Shown: positions 27,076 through 36,050, numbered from the stretch's first letter. The stretch is DNA of 64,000 nt from Streptococcus sp. oral taxon 061 (GCF_013394695.1 NZ_CP058258.1:392001-456000); one strand, 5' to 3'. A program made the numbers and translations. Notes: generated by a model not told the origin, from the sequence alone.

Positions 27076-28080
27076 ATGAAAGAAATTATTGAAAAATTAG
27101 CGAACTTTGAAGATTTATCAAGTGTTGAAATGACAGATGTGATCGAACGCATCGTGACAGGGCGAGTGACAGAAGCACAAATCGCTTCACTACTTTTAGC
27201 CCTCAAGATGAAGGGAGAAACACCTGAGGAAAGAACAGCCCTCGCTCAAGTTATGAGAGGGCATGCTCAACACATTCCAACCAACATTCAAGATGCTATG
27301 GATAACTGCGGTACAGGTGGAGATAAGTCATTTAGCTTCAACATTTCTACAACTGCAGCCTTTGTCTTAGCAGGTGGAGGAATCCATATGGCTAAACATG
27401 GAAATCGCTCTATTTCTTCTAAATCTGGGTCAGCAGATGTCTTGCAAGCTTTGGGAATCAATATTGACCTTAAACCATCACAATTGGGTAAGGTATTTGA
27501 CCAAACAGGAATCGTCTTTCTCTTTGCTAAAAACATGCACCCAGCCATGAAATACATTATGCCAGCTCGTTTGGAGTTGGGAATTCCAACCATCATGAAT
27601 TTGACAGGTCCACTCATTCACCCAATGGTCTTGGAAACACAGCTTCTAGGAATCAGTCGTCCTGAACTTCTGGAAAGTACTGCTCAGGTTTTGAAAAACA
27701 TGGGTCGCAAACGTGCTATCGTAGTAGCTGGTCCAGAAGGATTAGATGAAGCTGGTTTGAATGGTACTACCAGCATTGCCCTTCTTGAAAATGGTGAAAT
27801 CACTTTGTCAACCTTTACTCCAGAAGATTTGGGAATGGAACGCATTGACATTGAGGACATTCGTGGAGGAAATGCTCATGAGAATGCAGCCATCCTTGTC
27901 AGCGTTCTTAATAATGAACCAAGTCCATTCTTGGAAACAACCGTTTTAAATGCTGGTCTAGGATTCTACGCCAATGGTAAAGCAGACAGTATCAAGGACG
28001 GAGTTGAAATGGCACGCCAAGTGATTGCTAGTGGTAAGGCCCTGGAAAAACTCAGACTATTACAGGAGTACCAAAGATGA
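27076..28080 (+). CDS. trpD: Anthranilate phosphoribosyltransferase
   Basis: A 334-residue class IV phosphoribosyltransferase. The PRPP-binding loop is [15 protein letters not shown] near residues 77-91, and [20 protein letters not shown] carries the anthranilate site. GTGAGGAAG precedes the ATG. The stop overlaps the trpC start by 4 nt. Confidence 0.97.
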   Translation: MKEIIEKLANFEDLSSVEMTDVIERIVTGRVTEAQIASLLLALKMKGETPEERTALAQVMRGHAQHIPTNIQDAMDNCGTGGDKSFSFNISTTAAFVLAGGGIHMAKHGNRSISSKSGSADVLQALGINIDLKPSQLGKVFDQTGIVFLFAKNMHPAMKYIMPARLELGIPTIMNLTGPLIHPMVLETQLLGISRPELLESTAQVLKNMGRKRAIVVAGPEGLDEAGLNGTTSIALLENGEITLSTFTPEDLGMERIDIEDIRGGNAHENAAILVSVLNNEPSPFLETTVLNAGLGFYANGKADSIKDGVEMARQVIASGKALEKLRLLQEYQR

Positions 28081-28844
28081 GTCAGGAATTTTTATCACGT
28101 ATCCTAGAGCAGAAGGCGCGTGAAGTTGAAAAGATGGAGCGAGAGGAACTTAAGCCCCTGCGAGCAAGCTATCGCTTAGCTGAATATTTGAAAAACCATC
28201 AAGAACGTCTGCAAATCATTGCAGAAGTCAAGAAGGCGAGTCCAAGTATGGGTGATATCAATCTGGATGTGGATATCGTTCAACAGGCCCAGACTTACGA
28301 GGCTAACGGTGCGGTTATGATTTCTGTTCTGACAGACGAGGTTTTCTTTAAAGGTCATTTGGATTATCTTCGTGAGATTTCCAGTCAGGTACAGATTCCG
28401 ACTTTAAACAAGGATTTTATTATCGATGAAAAGCAAATCATCCGTGCTCGCAATGCAGGTGCGACAGTTATCTTGCTCATCGTAGCAGTCTTGTCAGAAG
28501 AACGCCTCAAGGAACTTTATGACTATGCTACAGAGCTTGGACTAGAAGTGTTGGTGGAAACTCATAATCTGGCTGAGCTAGAAGTGGCTCACCGTCTTGG
28601 CGCTCAAATTATTGGTGTCAACAATCGCAATTTAACAACCTTTGAAGTTGACTTGCAGACCAGTGTAGACTTGGCCCAATACTTTAAGGACGATTGCTTG
28701 TACATTTCTGAATCTGCTATTTTTACAGGAGCAGATGCGAAACGAGTTGCACCCTACTTTAACGGAATTTTGGTAGGAACAGCTCTCATGCAGGCAGAAG
28801 ATGTCGCTCAGAGAATCAAGGAGTTGCAGATTGACAAAGGTTAA
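28077..28844 (+). CDS. trpC: Indole-3-glycerol-phosphate synthase
   Basis: A 255-residue TIM-barrel enzyme. Catalytic lysines appear in [12 protein letters not shown] and TLNKDFI. The phosphate-binding ends [10 protein letters not shown] and [11 protein letters not shown] are in the usual positions. It converts CdRP into indole-3-glycerol phosphate. Start overlaps trpD by ATGA; the 3' end overlaps the trpF start. Confidence 0.97.
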   Translation: MSQEFLSRILEQKAREVEKMEREELKPLRASYRLAEYLKNHQERLQIIAEVKKASPSMGDINLDVDIVQQAQTYEANGAVMISVLTDEVFFKGHLDYLREISSQVQIPTLNKDFIIDEKQIIRARNAGATVILLIVAVLSEERLKELYDYATELGLEVLVETHNLAELEVAHRLGAQIIGVNNRNLTTFEVDLQTSVDLAQYFKDDCLYISESAIFTGADAKRVAPYFNGILVGTALMQAEDVAQRIKELQIDKG

Positions 28845-29430
28845 GATTTGTGGACTATCGACCAAAGGAGCGGTAGAAACAGCTGTGTCGGCTGGGGCAG
28901 ACTACATCGGTTTTGTCTTTGCACCTAGCAAAAGACAGGTGACCTTGGAACAGGCAGCAGAGCTAGCTAAGATCATTCCTACAAATGTAAAAAAGGTTGG
29001 CGTATTTGTTTCACCAAGTCGGTCAGAATTACTAGAAGTGATTGAAAAGGTTGGCTTGGATTTGGTACAGGTTCACGGTCGAGTGGCAGATGATTTGTTT
29101 GATGATTTGCCTTGTGCCAGCATTCAGGCTGTGCAGGTGGATGGGAATGGACATGTACCCAATTCTCAGGCAGATTATCTCCTCTTTGATGCACCTGTGG
29201 CAGGAAGTGGCCGGACCTTTGACTGGGGGCAACTGGATACGACTGATCTATCTCAGCCTTTCTTCATCGCAGGCGGGCTCAATGAGGATAATGTAGAAGA
29301 AGCTATTCAACACTTTACTCCCTTTGCAGTAGATGTATCAAGTGGAGTAGAATCAAACGGACAAAAAGATCATGAAAAGATTAGAAGATTTATAGAGAGG
29401 GTAAAACATGGCATATCAAGAACCAAATAA
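28831..29430 (+). CDS. trpF: Phosphoribosylanthranilate isomerase
   Basis: A 199-residue TIM barrel beginning [10 protein letters not shown], where the Cys is the catalytic base. [12 protein letters not shown] and the closing VDVSSGVE phosphate site are family marks. The start is TTG at 28831, 7 nt after AGGAG; this gives the standard length, while the upstream ATG at 28801 would add a non-conserved extension inside trpC. It overlaps trpC by 14 nt and trpB by 23 nt. Confidence 0.94.
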   Translation: MTKVKICGLSTKGAVETAVSAGADYIGFVFAPSKRQVTLEQAAELAKIIPTNVKKVGVFVSPSRSELLEVIEKVGLDLVQVHGRVADDLFDDLPCASIQAVQVDGNGHVPNSQADYLLFDAPVAGSGRTFDWGQLDTTDLSQPFFIAGGLNEDNVEEAIQHFTPFAVDVSSGVESNGQKDHEKIRRFIERVKHGISRTK

Positions 29431-30631
29431 AGATGGATTTTACGGGAAATTCGGTGGACGTTTTGTCCCAGAAACATTGATGACGGCAGTATTGGAGTTG
29501 GAAGAGGCTTATCGTGAAAGTCAGGCAGATCCAAGTTTCCAAGAGGAGTTAAAGCAACTTTTGCGCCAGTATGTAGGTCGCGAAACACCTCTTTACTACG
29601 CAAAAAACTTGACTCAGCATATTGGTGGAGCCAAGATTTACCTCAAACGTGAAGACCTCAACCATACAGGTGCCCACAAGATTAACAATGCCTTGGGACA
29701 AGTTCTTCTCGCTAAACGCATGGGCAAAAAGAAAATTATCGCTGAAACTGGTGCCGGTCAGCACGGTGTAGCAACTGCAACTGCTGCAGCCCTTTTCAAC
29801 ATGGAATGTACTATCTATATGGGTGAGGAAGATGTTAAACGCCAAGCCCTCAATGTCTTCCGTATGGAACTTTTGGGAGCCAAGGTGGAAGCTGTAACAG
29901 ATGGTTCGCGCGTGCTCAAAGACGCGGTCAATGCAGCCCTTCGTTCTTGGGTAGCCAACATCGATGATACCCACTATATCCTTGGTTCTGCCTTGGGGCC
30001 TCATCCTTTTCCAGAAATTGTGCGTGATTTTCAAAGTGTTATCGGTCGAGAAGCTAAACAACAGTACCGTGACTTGACAGGGCAAGATTTGCCAGATGCC
30101 CTAGTAGCCTGTGTTGGTGGAGGTTCGAATGCTATCGGTCTCTTCCATCCATTTGTGGAAGATGAATCTGTAGCTATGTATGGAGCTGAAGCGGCAGGAC
30201 TTGGTGTGGATACAGAGCATCACGCAGCTACCTTGACCAAGGGTCGCCCAGGAGTTCTTCACGGTTCTCTCATGGATGTTCTCCAAGATGCCCATGGACA
30301 AATCTTAGAAGCCTTCTCTATCTCAGCAGGTTTGGACTACCCAGGTATCGGTCCAGAACATTCTCATTACCACGATGTCAAGCGTGCGACCTATGTTCCT
30401 GTGACAGATGAGGAAGCCTTGGAAGGCTTCCAACTCTTGTCTCGTGTGGAAGGGATTATCCCAGCTTTGGAATCTAGTCACGCTATCGCCTTTGCGGTGA
30501 AATTAGCCAAAGAACTTGGTCCAGACAAGTCTATGATTGTCTGTCTATCAGGTCGCGGAGACAAGGATGTAGTTCAAGTTAAAGACCGCTTGGAAGCAGA
30601 CGCAGCAAAGAAGGGAGAAGCTCATGCCTAA
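29408..30631 (+). CDS. trpB: Tryptophan synthase beta chain (operon copy)
   Basis: A 407-residue TrpB. The PLP Lys91 lies in GAHKINN, the catalytic Glu in [10 protein letters not shown], with GGGSNAIG and SGRGDKD further on. It joins indole and serine to tryptophan in complex with TrpA, whose gene overlaps by 8 nt. The coupling to trpA marks this copy as the main TrpA partner, in contrast to the T-box-flanked paralogue upstream. Confidence 0.97.
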   Translation: MAYQEPNKDGFYGKFGGRFVPETLMTAVLELEEAYRESQADPSFQEELKQLLRQYVGRETPLYYAKNLTQHIGGAKIYLKREDLNHTGAHKINNALGQVLLAKRMGKKKIIAETGAGQHGVATATAAALFNMECTIYMGEEDVKRQALNVFRMELLGAKVEAVTDGSRVLKDAVNAALRSWVANIDDTHYILGSALGPHPFPEIVRDFQSVIGREAKQQYRDLTGQDLPDALVACVGGGSNAIGLFHPFVEDESVAMYGAEAAGLGVDTEHHAATLTKGRPGVLHGSLMDVLQDAHGQILEAFSISAGLDYPGIGPEHSHYHDVKRATYVPVTDEEALEGFQLLSRVEGIIPALESSHAIAFAVKLAKELGPDKSMIVCLSGRGDKDVVQVKDRLEADAAKKGEAHA

Positions 30632-31406
30632 GACACTAACAGAAAAATTGAATGCAATTAAAGCAGCAGGAAAGGGAATTTTCGTTCCCTATATCATGGC
30701 TGGAGACCATGAAAAAGGTTTGGCTGGTCTCGGTGAAACAATTCACTTTTTAGAAGACTTGGGTGTTTCTGCCATTGAAGTGGGAGTTCCCTTTTCAGAC
30801 CCTGTTGCAGATGGTCCTGTTATCGAAGAAGCAGGCTTGCGCAGTCTAGCTCGCGGAACCTCTACCCAGGCTTTGGTTGAAACTTTGAAAACCATTGAAA
30901 CAGAAATTCCGCTTGTCATCATGACCTACTTTAACCCCCTCTTTCAGTATGGTGTTGAGAAATTGGTTAAAGATTTAGCAGATACAGCTGTTAAAGGTTT
31001 GATTATCCCAGACCTTCCTCATGAGCACGCTAACTTTGTAGAGCCCTTTTTGGCGGATACAGACCTTGCCTTGATTCCACTTGTCAGCTTGACGACAGGA
31101 ATTGAGCGTCAAAAGGAACTCATTGAAGGGTCAGAAGGATTTGTCTATGCCGTTGCTATCAATGGGGTAACAGGGAAATCAGGAAATTACCGATCTGATT
31201 TGGACAAGCACTTGTCTCAACTTCATCAAGTGGCTGACATTCCAGTTTTGACAGGATTTGGTGTATCCACCGAGGATGATGTAGAACGATTTAATGCAGT
31301 ATCAGACGGCGTCATCGTCGGTTCCAAGATTGTTAAGGCTCTGCATGAAGGACAAGTAGCAGAAATCGCTGACTTTATCCGAGAAGCAGTAGCTTCCCAA
31401 AAATAA
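30624..31406 (+). CDS. trpA: Tryptophan synthase alpha chain
   Basis: A 260-residue TIM barrel. [16 protein letters not shown] contains the catalytic Glu region and loop 2; LIIPDLPHE has the catalytic Asp; GFGVSTEDD and GSKIV bind phosphate. It cleaves indole-glycerol phosphate to indole. Last gene of the operon. Its 3' end overlaps the convergent cilC gene by 32 bp, and the likely operon terminator lies inside cilC. Confidence 0.97.
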   Translation: MPKTLTEKLNAIKAAGKGIFVPYIMAGDHEKGLAGLGETIHFLEDLGVSAIEVGVPFSDPVADGPVIEEAGLRSLARGTSTQALVETLKTIETEIPLVIMTYFNPLFQYGVEKLVKDLADTAVKGLIIPDLPHEHANFVEPFLADTDLALIPLVSLTTGIERQKELIEGSEGFVYAVAINGVTGKSGNYRSDLDKHLSQLHQVADIPVLTGFGVSTEDDVERFNAVSDGVIVGSKIVKALHEGQVAEIADFIREAVASQK

Positions 31407-32037
31407 TCACACAAGTAGCAAGCAAGAGGAAGGGCACAAAAGGAAGTCTTTCCTTTTTCTTTAGTAGGAGAAAGGCTAGAATGCCAGTAGTGGAAGCAAA
31501 TTGAATTAAAATTAGAAGTTCTGTAAGTGTAAATACGAGTGCACAAGAGGCCAGAAAAAGAAAATCACCTGCCCCAATGCGAATATCAATAACATGGGAA
31601 ATGATTCCAAGAACTAGGAAGAAAGCCATGATTAGATTCCAACCACAGCATACCATGAGGACTAGGTGGAAAGTCAGCCAGACTAGCAAGGGATATTCTT
31701 GATGACGAAGGTCATAAATTCCTAAAGTTAAGCCAGCAGTGATTAGGATGACTTGATTCAAGGTTAGAAATTCCCAAGAAAAAGCTAAAAAGAACAGTCC
31801 CGAGCCTAACTCAAAGAAAGCATACCAGAAAGGATATCGTACCTTGCAATAGCGACAGCGAAAGCGATTGAATATCTGGGACACAATCGGAATCAAATCT
31901 AGTGGTCTCAAGCGAGTCTGACAAGAATCACAGTGACTAGCAGGAAAGACGATGGATTGTTCAGGGAAGCGATCAATGACCAAGCCTAGAAAGGAAGCAA
32001 GAATCGTTCCAACAAGAAAAAAGTAAAGATGAATCAT
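31375..32037 (-). CDS. cilC: Type IV prepilin peptidase of the competence pilus
   Basis: A 220-residue polytopic aspartyl protease. It starts with the membrane segment [22 protein letters not shown] and carries two zinc-type pairs (CDSC near residue 36, CRYC near 60). The first catalytic Asp is in [11 protein letters not shown] and the second in the GxGD motif (GAGDFLF). It processes prepilins of the DNA-uptake pilus during competence. A perfect ComX cin-box lies 7 nt before the ATG, so the transcript should be leaderless. The C-terminal coding part overlaps trpA by 32 bp. Confidence 0.93.
   Translation of the reverse strand: MIHLYFFLVGTILASFLGLVIDRFPEQSIVFPASHCDSCQTRLRPLDLIPIVSQIFNRFRCRYCKVRYPFWYAFFELGSGLFFLAFSWEFLTLNQVILITAGLTLGIYDLRHQEYPLLVWLTFHLVLMVCCGWNLIMAFFLVLGIISHVIDIRIGAGDFLFLASCALVFTLTELLILIQFASTTGILAFLLLKKKERLPFVPFLLLATCVIIFGKLLLLG
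31438..31463 (+). terminator. Probable trp operon terminator inside the cilC coding sequence
   Basis: AAAAGGAA (31438-31445) pairs with TTCCTTTT (31450-31457) around GTCT, followed by a T-rich run, 32 nt after the trpA stop. On the other strand the same bases encode the basic KKKERLPF segment of CilC. Confidence 0.65.
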
Positions 32038-32044
32038 ACTTATT

Positions 32045-32052
32045 TATTCGTA
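32045..32052 (-). promoter_or_regulatory. ComX (sigma-X) cin-box of cilC
   Basis: On the minus strand TTTTTTACGAATA contains the perfect cin-box TACGAATA, preceded by a T-run. The distance to the ATG at 32037 is 7 nt. Confidence 0.9.
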
Positions 32053-32069
32053 AAAAATAAGAGAAAGAG

Positions 32070-32075
32070 TATAAT
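32070..32075 (+). promoter_or_regulatory. -10 box of the GNAT gene
   Basis: TATAAT 32 nt upstream of the start codon; divergent from the cilC cin-box, whose centre is 24 bp away. Confidence 0.6.
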
Positions 32076-32107
32076 AGTTGGATGTAGGAGAAGTTTTAGG
32101 AGCAAAT

Positions 32108-32563
32108 ATGAAAATTCACTTTGAAAAAGGACTTCAGTTAGAAAATGCCCAATTCATTTGTCAGTGGTCTAATACTTTGGGAGAAAGTTTTCAGAAGCAA
32201 TGGATGGGACCAAAGATTTCTTATCCCTTGATTGTCCAATCCTTGCAAAAGATGGAAGGGATTTTTTCCATTTTTGCTGGAGAAGAGTTTGTAGGCATCA
32301 TCCAGAAAATCAAACTAGAAGATAAAAATCTTCATATTGGAAGATTTCTCATAGCTCCACAGAAGCAGGGAAAAGGATTAGGTCGAAAAGCTTTCCAAGA
32401 CTTCGTTCAAGAAATGTTTGAAAATGAAGAAATAGAAAGTATTTCCCTAACGGTTTTTGAGTCAAATCAAAGAGCCAAAAATCTCTACCACAAAGAGGGA
32501 TTTGAAATTGTTCAAACCATTGAAATTCCAGAACGAAAATACATAATGAGAAAATCTAGGTAA
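32108..32563 (+). CDS. GNAT-family N-acetyltransferase
   Basis: A 151-residue GNAT protein. The acetyl-CoA motif A is RFLIAPQKQGKGLGRKAF (about residues 81-98, Q/RxxGxG/A type) and motif B includes VFESNQRAKNLYHKEGF. The acceptor is not predictable. The start at 32108 follows TAGGAG at 6 nt; the longer frame to 32078 would include the promoter-proximal region. Monocistronic between cilC and truA. Confidence 0.88.
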   Translation: MKIHFEKGLQLENAQFICQWSNTLGESFQKQWMGPKISYPLIVQSLQKMEGIFSIFAGEEFVGIIQKIKLEDKNLHIGRFLIAPQKQGKGLGRKAFQDFVQEMFENEEIESISLTVFESNQRAKNLYHKEGFEIVQTIEIPERKYIMRKSR

Positions 32564-32613
32564 GAACTAGATGACACCCAAAACTGTCCCCTTACAATTT
32601 TTAATTCTCAAAC

Positions 32614-32642
32614 TTGTTGCAGAGAAATTTTCTTGATAAAAT
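32614..32642 (+). promoter_or_regulatory. truA promoter placed for a leaderless transcript
   Basis: -35 TTGTTG (32614-32619), 17-nt spacer, extended -10 TGATAAAAT (TAAAAT at 32637-32642). The truA ATG begins at 32649, where transcription would start. No Shine-Dalgarno sequence precedes the ATG. Confidence 0.65.
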
Positions 32643-32648
32643 AGATAC

Positions 32649-33398
32649 ATGACTAGATATAAAGCTGTAATTTCCTATGATGGCTACGCTTTTGCTGGTT
32701 TTCAGCGACAACCTCACGCGCGTAGTGTCCAAGAGGAAATTGAAAAAACTTTAACCAAATTAAATAAAGGACAAGCCATTGCCATTCATGGCGCTGGGCG
32801 AACGGATAGTGGTGTTCATGCATTAGGTCAGGTCATCCACTTTGATCTTCCCTATCAGATGGATGAGGAAAAACTTCGTTTTGCTCTCGATACCCAAAGT
32901 CCTGAAGATATCGATGTGATTTCGATTGAGATTGTGGCCGATGATTTTCATTGCCGTTATGCTAAGCATAGCAAGACCTACGAGTTTATCGTGGATAGAG
33001 GACGTCCTAAAAATCCCATGCGTCGCCATTATGCGACTCATTATCCCTATCCACTCGATGTGGAGCGGATGCAAGAAGCTGTAAAAAAACTAGAGGGGAC
33101 ACATGACTTTACTGGTTTTACAGCATCAGGAACTAGCGTGGAGGACAAGGTAAGAACGATCACGGAAGCTAGCCTTAGGGTGGATGAAACCGGTCAGTTT
33201 TTGACCTTTACCTTCTCAGGCAATGGCTTCTTGTATAAGCAAATCCGTAATATGGTTGGAACCCTGCTGAAAATTGGCAACAATCGTATGCCTATTGAGC
33301 AGATTGACCTGATTTTGGAGAAAAAAGACAGACAGTTGGCAGGTCCAACTGCAGCACCCAATGGTTTATATTTGAAGGAGATTCGTTATGAAGAATAA
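32649..33398 (+). CDS. truA: tRNA pseudouridine(38-40) synthase
   Basis: A 249-residue enzyme. [13 protein letters not shown] near the N-terminus and the catalytic Asp in [14 protein letters not shown] (about residues 48-61) are diagnostic; [14 protein letters not shown] closes the active site. It modifies the anticodon arm of many tRNAs. It heads the truA-kinase-ECF cluster, with 11 nt overlap into the next gene. The start codon lies 6 nt behind a -10 box, which implies initiation on a leaderless mRNA. Confidence 0.96.
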   Translation: MTRYKAVISYDGYAFAGFQRQPHARSVQEEIEKTLTKLNKGQAIAIHGAGRTDSGVHALGQVIHFDLPYQMDEEKLRFALDTQSPEDIDVISIEIVADDFHCRYAKHSKTYEFIVDRGRPKNPMRRHYATHYPYPLDVERMQEAVKKLEGTHDFTGFTASGTSVEDKVRTITEASLRVDETGQFLTFTFSGNGFLYKQIRNMVGTLLKIGNNRMPIEQIDLILEKKDRQLAGPTAAPNGLYLKEIRYEE

Positions 33399-34161
33399 TC
33401 GTATTTTAGCACTTTCAGGAAATGATATTTTTAGTGGTGGGGGACTAGCCGCTGACCTTGCGACCTATACTTTGAATGGTTTGCATGGTTTTGTGGCCAT
33501 GACCTGCTTGACCGCTTTGACAGAGAATGGATTTGAGGTCTTTCCGACAGATGAGACTATTTTCCAACAACAGCTAGATAGTCTCAAGAGCGTAGACTTT
33601 GGAGGGATTAAGATAGGTCTATTACCAACGGTCGGTGTTGCTGAGAAAGCCTTGAATTTTATCAAGGAACGTGAAGGAGTTCCAGTAGTCTTGGACCCTG
33701 TATTGGTTTGTAAGGAAACGCACGACGTTGCAGTCAGTGAGCTCTGTCAAGAGTTGATTCGCTTTTTCCCTTATGTATCTGTGATTACTCCGAATCTTCC
33801 TGAGGCAGAATTGCTTGCAGACCAAAAGATTGAAACTTTAGAAGATATGAAGGCTGTAGCCAAAAAACTACATGATTTGGGTGCACCAGCAGTGATTATC
33901 AAGGGTGGAAATCGCCTCAGTCAGGATAAGGCTGTGGATGTCTTTTATGATGGAGAGAATTTCACGATCCTTGAAAATCCAGTCATCCAAGGACAAAATG
34001 CTGGTGCAGGATGTACCTTTGCATCAAGTATTGCCAGCCAGTTAGTCAAGGGAGAGGAGCTCTTACCAGCAATTGAAAGTTCCAAGGCCTTTGTTTACCG
34101 AGCTATTGAACAAGCAGATCAATATGGAGTGAGACAATATGAAGCAAACCAAAACAACTAA
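33388..34161 (+). CDS. Ribokinase-fold vitamin kinase (pyridoxal or HMP kinase, PdxK/ThiD type)
   Basis: A 257-residue PfkB-like kinase. The N-terminal [18 protein letters not shown] is typical of ThiD/PdxK proteins. [16 protein letters not shown] and the catalytic loop [16 protein letters not shown] follow. The usual anion-hole Gly-Thr-Gly-Asp reads NAGAGCT, with Cys near the catalytic position, as in streptococcal and Bacillus bifunctional PdxK proteins. It may phosphorylate pyridoxal, hydroxymethylpyrimidine, or both. It overlaps truA by 11 nt and the ECF S-component gene by 23 nt, suggesting that its substrate is the vitamin imported by that protein. Confidence 0.85.
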   Translation: MKNNRILALSGNDIFSGGGLAADLATYTLNGLHGFVAMTCLTALTENGFEVFPTDETIFQQQLDSLKSVDFGGIKIGLLPTVGVAEKALNFIKEREGVPVVLDPVLVCKETHDVAVSELCQELIRFFPYVSVITPNLPEAELLADQKIETLEDMKAVAKKLHDLGAPAVIIKGGNRLSQDKAVDVFYDGENFTILENPVIQGQNAGAGCTFASSIASQLVKGEELLPAIESSKAFVYRAIEQADQYGVRQYEANQNN

Positions 34162-34600
34162 AATCGCCCTAGTATCCGTCTTAGCAGCCAGTTCGGTTGT
34201 ATTAGGTTATTTTATTAAAATTCCGACACCAACTGGAATTTTTACACTTTTGGACGTCGGTGTCTTCTTTACAGCCTTTTACTTTGGCAGTCGTGAAGGA
34301 GCCATTGTCGGAGGTTTAGCAGGATTCTTAATTGACCTCATTTCAGGTTATCCTCAGTGGATGTTCTTCAGCTTGATTTTCCATGGTTCGCAGGGATATT
34401 TGGCAGGTGTTAAAGGGAAATGGCAGTGGTTAGGATTAGTTTTTGCAACTATCATCATGGTGGCAGGTTACGCTTTTGCATCGGCTTGGATGAATGGTTG
34501 GGGAGCAGCCATACCAGAAATCATCCCAAATCTCCTGCAAAATATCGTTGGAATGACTTTAGGATTTCTTCTTTGTCATAGTGTAAAGAGATTCAGATAA
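34139..34600 (+). CDS. ECF transporter S-component (vitamin-specificity subunit)
   Basis: A 153-residue protein with five to six membrane helices. The N-terminal [18 protein letters not shown] and IPTPTGIFTLLDVGVFFTAF resemble HmpT/PdxU-type S-components for hydroxymethylpyrimidine or pyridoxine. It would use the shared EcfAA'T energising module encoded elsewhere. It overlaps the kinase gene by 23 nt, which couples uptake and phosphorylation. Confidence 0.85.
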   Translation: MKQTKTTKIALVSVLAASSVVLGYFIKIPTPTGIFTLLDVGVFFTAFYFGSREGAIVGGLAGFLIDLISGYPQWMFFSLIFHGSQGYLAGVKGKWQWLGLVFATIIMVAGYAFASAWMNGWGAAIPEIIPNLLQNIVGMTLGFLLCHSVKRFR

Positions 34601-34631
34601 TCGTGAAAAAGGGAATCCTCTGCAGGAACTA

Positions 34632-34660
34632 TTGAAAAAACTCTGATTATTTGCTAAAAT
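34632..34660 (+). promoter_or_regulatory. yqgQ promoter placed for a leaderless transcript
   Basis: -35 TTGAAA (34632-34637), spacer 17, extended -10 TGCTAAAAT (TAAAAT at 34655-34660). Transcription should begin near 34667, at the ATG of 34668. Confidence 0.65.
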
Positions 34661-34667
34661 GAAAGTT

Positions 34668-34883
34668 ATGAAAACACTCTACGATGTGCAACAATTTCTC
34701 AAACAGTTCGGTATCATTGTCTACATGGGGAAACGTCTCTATGATATTGAGCTGATGAAGATTGAACTATCTCGAATCTATGATGCAGGCTTGATGGATA
34801 AGCTGGATTATTTAGAAGCAGAGGCAGTTCTTCGCAGAGAGCACAAGATAGAATTAGACTATTTAGAGAAAAATGGAGATTAA
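34668..34883 (+). CDS. yqgQ: YqgQ-family (DUF910) small protein
   Basis: A 71-residue helical protein matching the YqgQ family of Firmicutes, whose members are 65-75 residues long and form a three-helix bundle of unknown function. It is normally found before a rhodanese and/or glucokinase gene; here the rhodanese gene follows 5 nt later. The start at 34668 is preferred over the ATG at 34659 because that ATG lies inside the -10 box; the predicted mRNA would be leaderless. Confidence 0.85.
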   Translation: MKTLYDVQQFLKQFGIIVYMGKRLYDIELMKIELSRIYDAGLMDKLDYLEAEAVLRREHKIELDYLEKNGD

Positions 34884-34888
34884 GTATT

Positions 34889-35269
34889 ATGGTAACTTGG
34901 GTTTTGTGGGGACTTGTCGTAGCAATGTTAGCATGGATGGGATACAACTATCTTCGCATTCGTCGTGCAGCGAAAATTGTAGACAATGCAGAGTTTGAGT
35001 CTTTGATTCGTACAGGTCAGTTAATTGACTTACGTGATCCTGCTGACTTTCACAGAAAACATATCCTTGGAGCTCGTAATATCCCTTCAAATCAATTGAA
35101 GACAAGTCTTGCAGCGCTTCGTAAGGATAAACCTGTCCTTCTTTATGAGAACCAACGTGCGCAGCGTGTCACAAATGCAGCGCTTTTCTTGAAAAAACAA
35201 GGTTTCTCAGAAATCTATATTCTCTCTTATGGATTGGATTCTTGGACTGGGAAGGTGAAATCTAATTAA
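34889..35269 (+). CDS. Membrane-anchored rhodanese-like protein without active-site cysteine
   Basis: A 126-residue protein with one N-terminal membrane helix (about residues 3-22) and a cytoplasmic rhodanese domain. LIDLRDPADFHRKHILGARNIPS is the CH2A/CH2B region. The active-site loop, normally CxxGxR, reads YENQRAQR, so the nucleophilic Cys is absent and sulfurtransferase activity is unlikely. Such proteins may bind rather than transfer. It lies 5 nt behind yqgQ in one operon. Confidence 0.88.
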   Translation: MVTWVLWGLVVAMLAWMGYNYLRIRRAAKIVDNAEFESLIRTGQLIDLRDPADFHRKHILGARNIPSNQLKTSLAALRKDKPVLLYENQRAQRVTNAALFLKKQGFSEIYILSYGLDSWTGKVKSN

Positions 35270-35324
35270 CAATGTGAAAAAAACTTGTCACATATGTTTA
35301 ATATAGAAATCCGACTTTTTATGG

Positions 35325-35330
35325 TATAAT
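35325..35330 (+). promoter_or_regulatory. Extended -10 box, small gene copy 1
   Basis: TATGGTATAAT 30 nt before the start; the upstream AAACTTGT..CC..TTTTTATG context is shared with copies 2 and 3. Confidence 0.65.
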
Positions 35331-35359
35331 AGTAATATGAATTTTAAGGAGTTTTTATT

Positions 35360-35587
35360 ATGCAAGAAAAGAAAAAAGCATCGCTTGTTTTAGGTATCCT
35401 ATCTATCGTCCTTGGTTTGCTATCTCCAATCGTTGGTTTGATTTTGGGTATTATTGGTCTTGTTTTGGGTAATTCACATCAAAATCAATCTGGACTAAAT
35501 TATAAAACAGAAAAAATCCTCAATATTGTAGGGATTGTCATTTCAGTCCTTAACTGGATTGCAGGAGTCATTTTGATGATGCACTAA
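35360..35587 (+). CDS. Small two-helix membrane protein, tandem copy 1
   Basis: A 75-residue protein with a polar KKK-containing N-terminus, a first hydrophobic hairpin rich in Gly/Leu (about 8-38), a polar loop with SGLNYKTEK, and a last helix (about 54-75). It resembles DUF4190-type small membrane proteins. Function unknown. It has its own promoter, AAGGAG and terminator, so each copy is a separate unit. About 60% similar to copies 2 and 3; the EKKK start and the YKTEKI loop are conserved in all. Confidence 0.75.
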   Translation: MQEKKKASLVLGILSIVLGLLSPIVGLILGIIGLVLGNSHQNQSGLNYKTEKILNIVGIVISVLNWIAGVILMMH

Positions 35588-35600
35588 TCAGGATTCTAAC

Positions 35601-35629
35601 AAAAAAAGCTTTATTTTTAAAGCTTTTTT
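35601..35629 (+). terminator. Terminator of small gene copy 1
   Basis: AAAAAAGCTTTA/TAAAGCTTTTTT hairpin with TTTT loop. Confidence 0.88.
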
Positions 35630-35632
35630 GTT

Positions 35633-35700
35633 TTATCCACTTTTCGTTAAGTGGTTTTTAATCATCTTTAATTATTTCTGGCTCAGGGACAGGTTTTCAT
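35633..35700 (-). pseudogene. Remnant 1 of the 3' end of the pseudouridine synthase gene
   Basis: On the minus strand these 68 nt read ENLSLSQ, one stop codon, then LKMIKNHLTKSG and a terminal stop. This aligns with the end of the intact protein (LNQEELKIIKNYLKKSE). It is duplicated debris, with no start or body. Confidence 0.8.
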
Positions 35701-35743
35701 AGTTCTAAAACTTGTTACTAATAGATAAAGCCGGTTTTTATGA

Positions 35744-35749
35744 TATAAT
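35744..35749 (+). promoter_or_regulatory. Extended -10 box, small gene copy 2
   Basis: TGATATAAT, 35 nt before the start, preceded by the repeat-specific GATAAAGCCGG segment. Confidence 0.65.
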
Positions 35750-35783
35750 GAATGTGTAAAAAATTTAAGGAGTTTATTGAAAA

Positions 35784-36011
35784 ATGGAAGAAAAGAAGAA
35801 AAATCCACTTATAGTGGGTATCCTATCTATCATTCTTAGTTTGTTATTTCCATTGGGAGGTATTGGTTTAGGTATCGTTGGTTTTTTATTTGCTAACGAA
35901 CTTCAAAAAGAATCTGGATTAGACTATAAAACAGAGAGAATTGTATCTATTGTAGGTATTGTACTTTCTGCTCTTAACTGGATAATTGGAATTTTCTTAC
36001 ATATGAGTTAA
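35784..36011 (+). CDS. Small two-helix membrane protein, tandem copy 2
   Basis: A 75-residue paralogue of the 35360 gene with the same organisation: basic EEKKKN start, Gly/Leu-rich hairpin, SGLDYKTERI loop, final helix. The first hydrophobic hairpin differs most from copy 1, while the loop is nearly constant. AAGGAG lies upstream and a separate terminator follows. Function unknown. Confidence 0.75.
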   Translation: MEEKKKNPLIVGILSIILSLLFPLGGIGLGIVGFLFANELQKESGLDYKTERIVSIVGIVLSALNWIIGIFLHMS

Positions 36012-36018
36012 AGAAGAT

Positions 36019-36047
36019 TAAAAAAGCTTTATCTTTAAAGCTTTTTT
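36019..36047 (+). terminator. Terminator of small gene copy 2
   Basis: AAAAAGCTTTA/TAAAGCTTTTTT hairpin with a short TCT loop. Confidence 0.88.
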
Positions 36048-36050
36048 GTT

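Noticed and set aside
29042..29296. Several frames of 60-180 codons on both strands within the trp, typA, priA and rny genes
   Set aside because: They are shadows of strongly coding frames, with no ribosome site or family resemblance.
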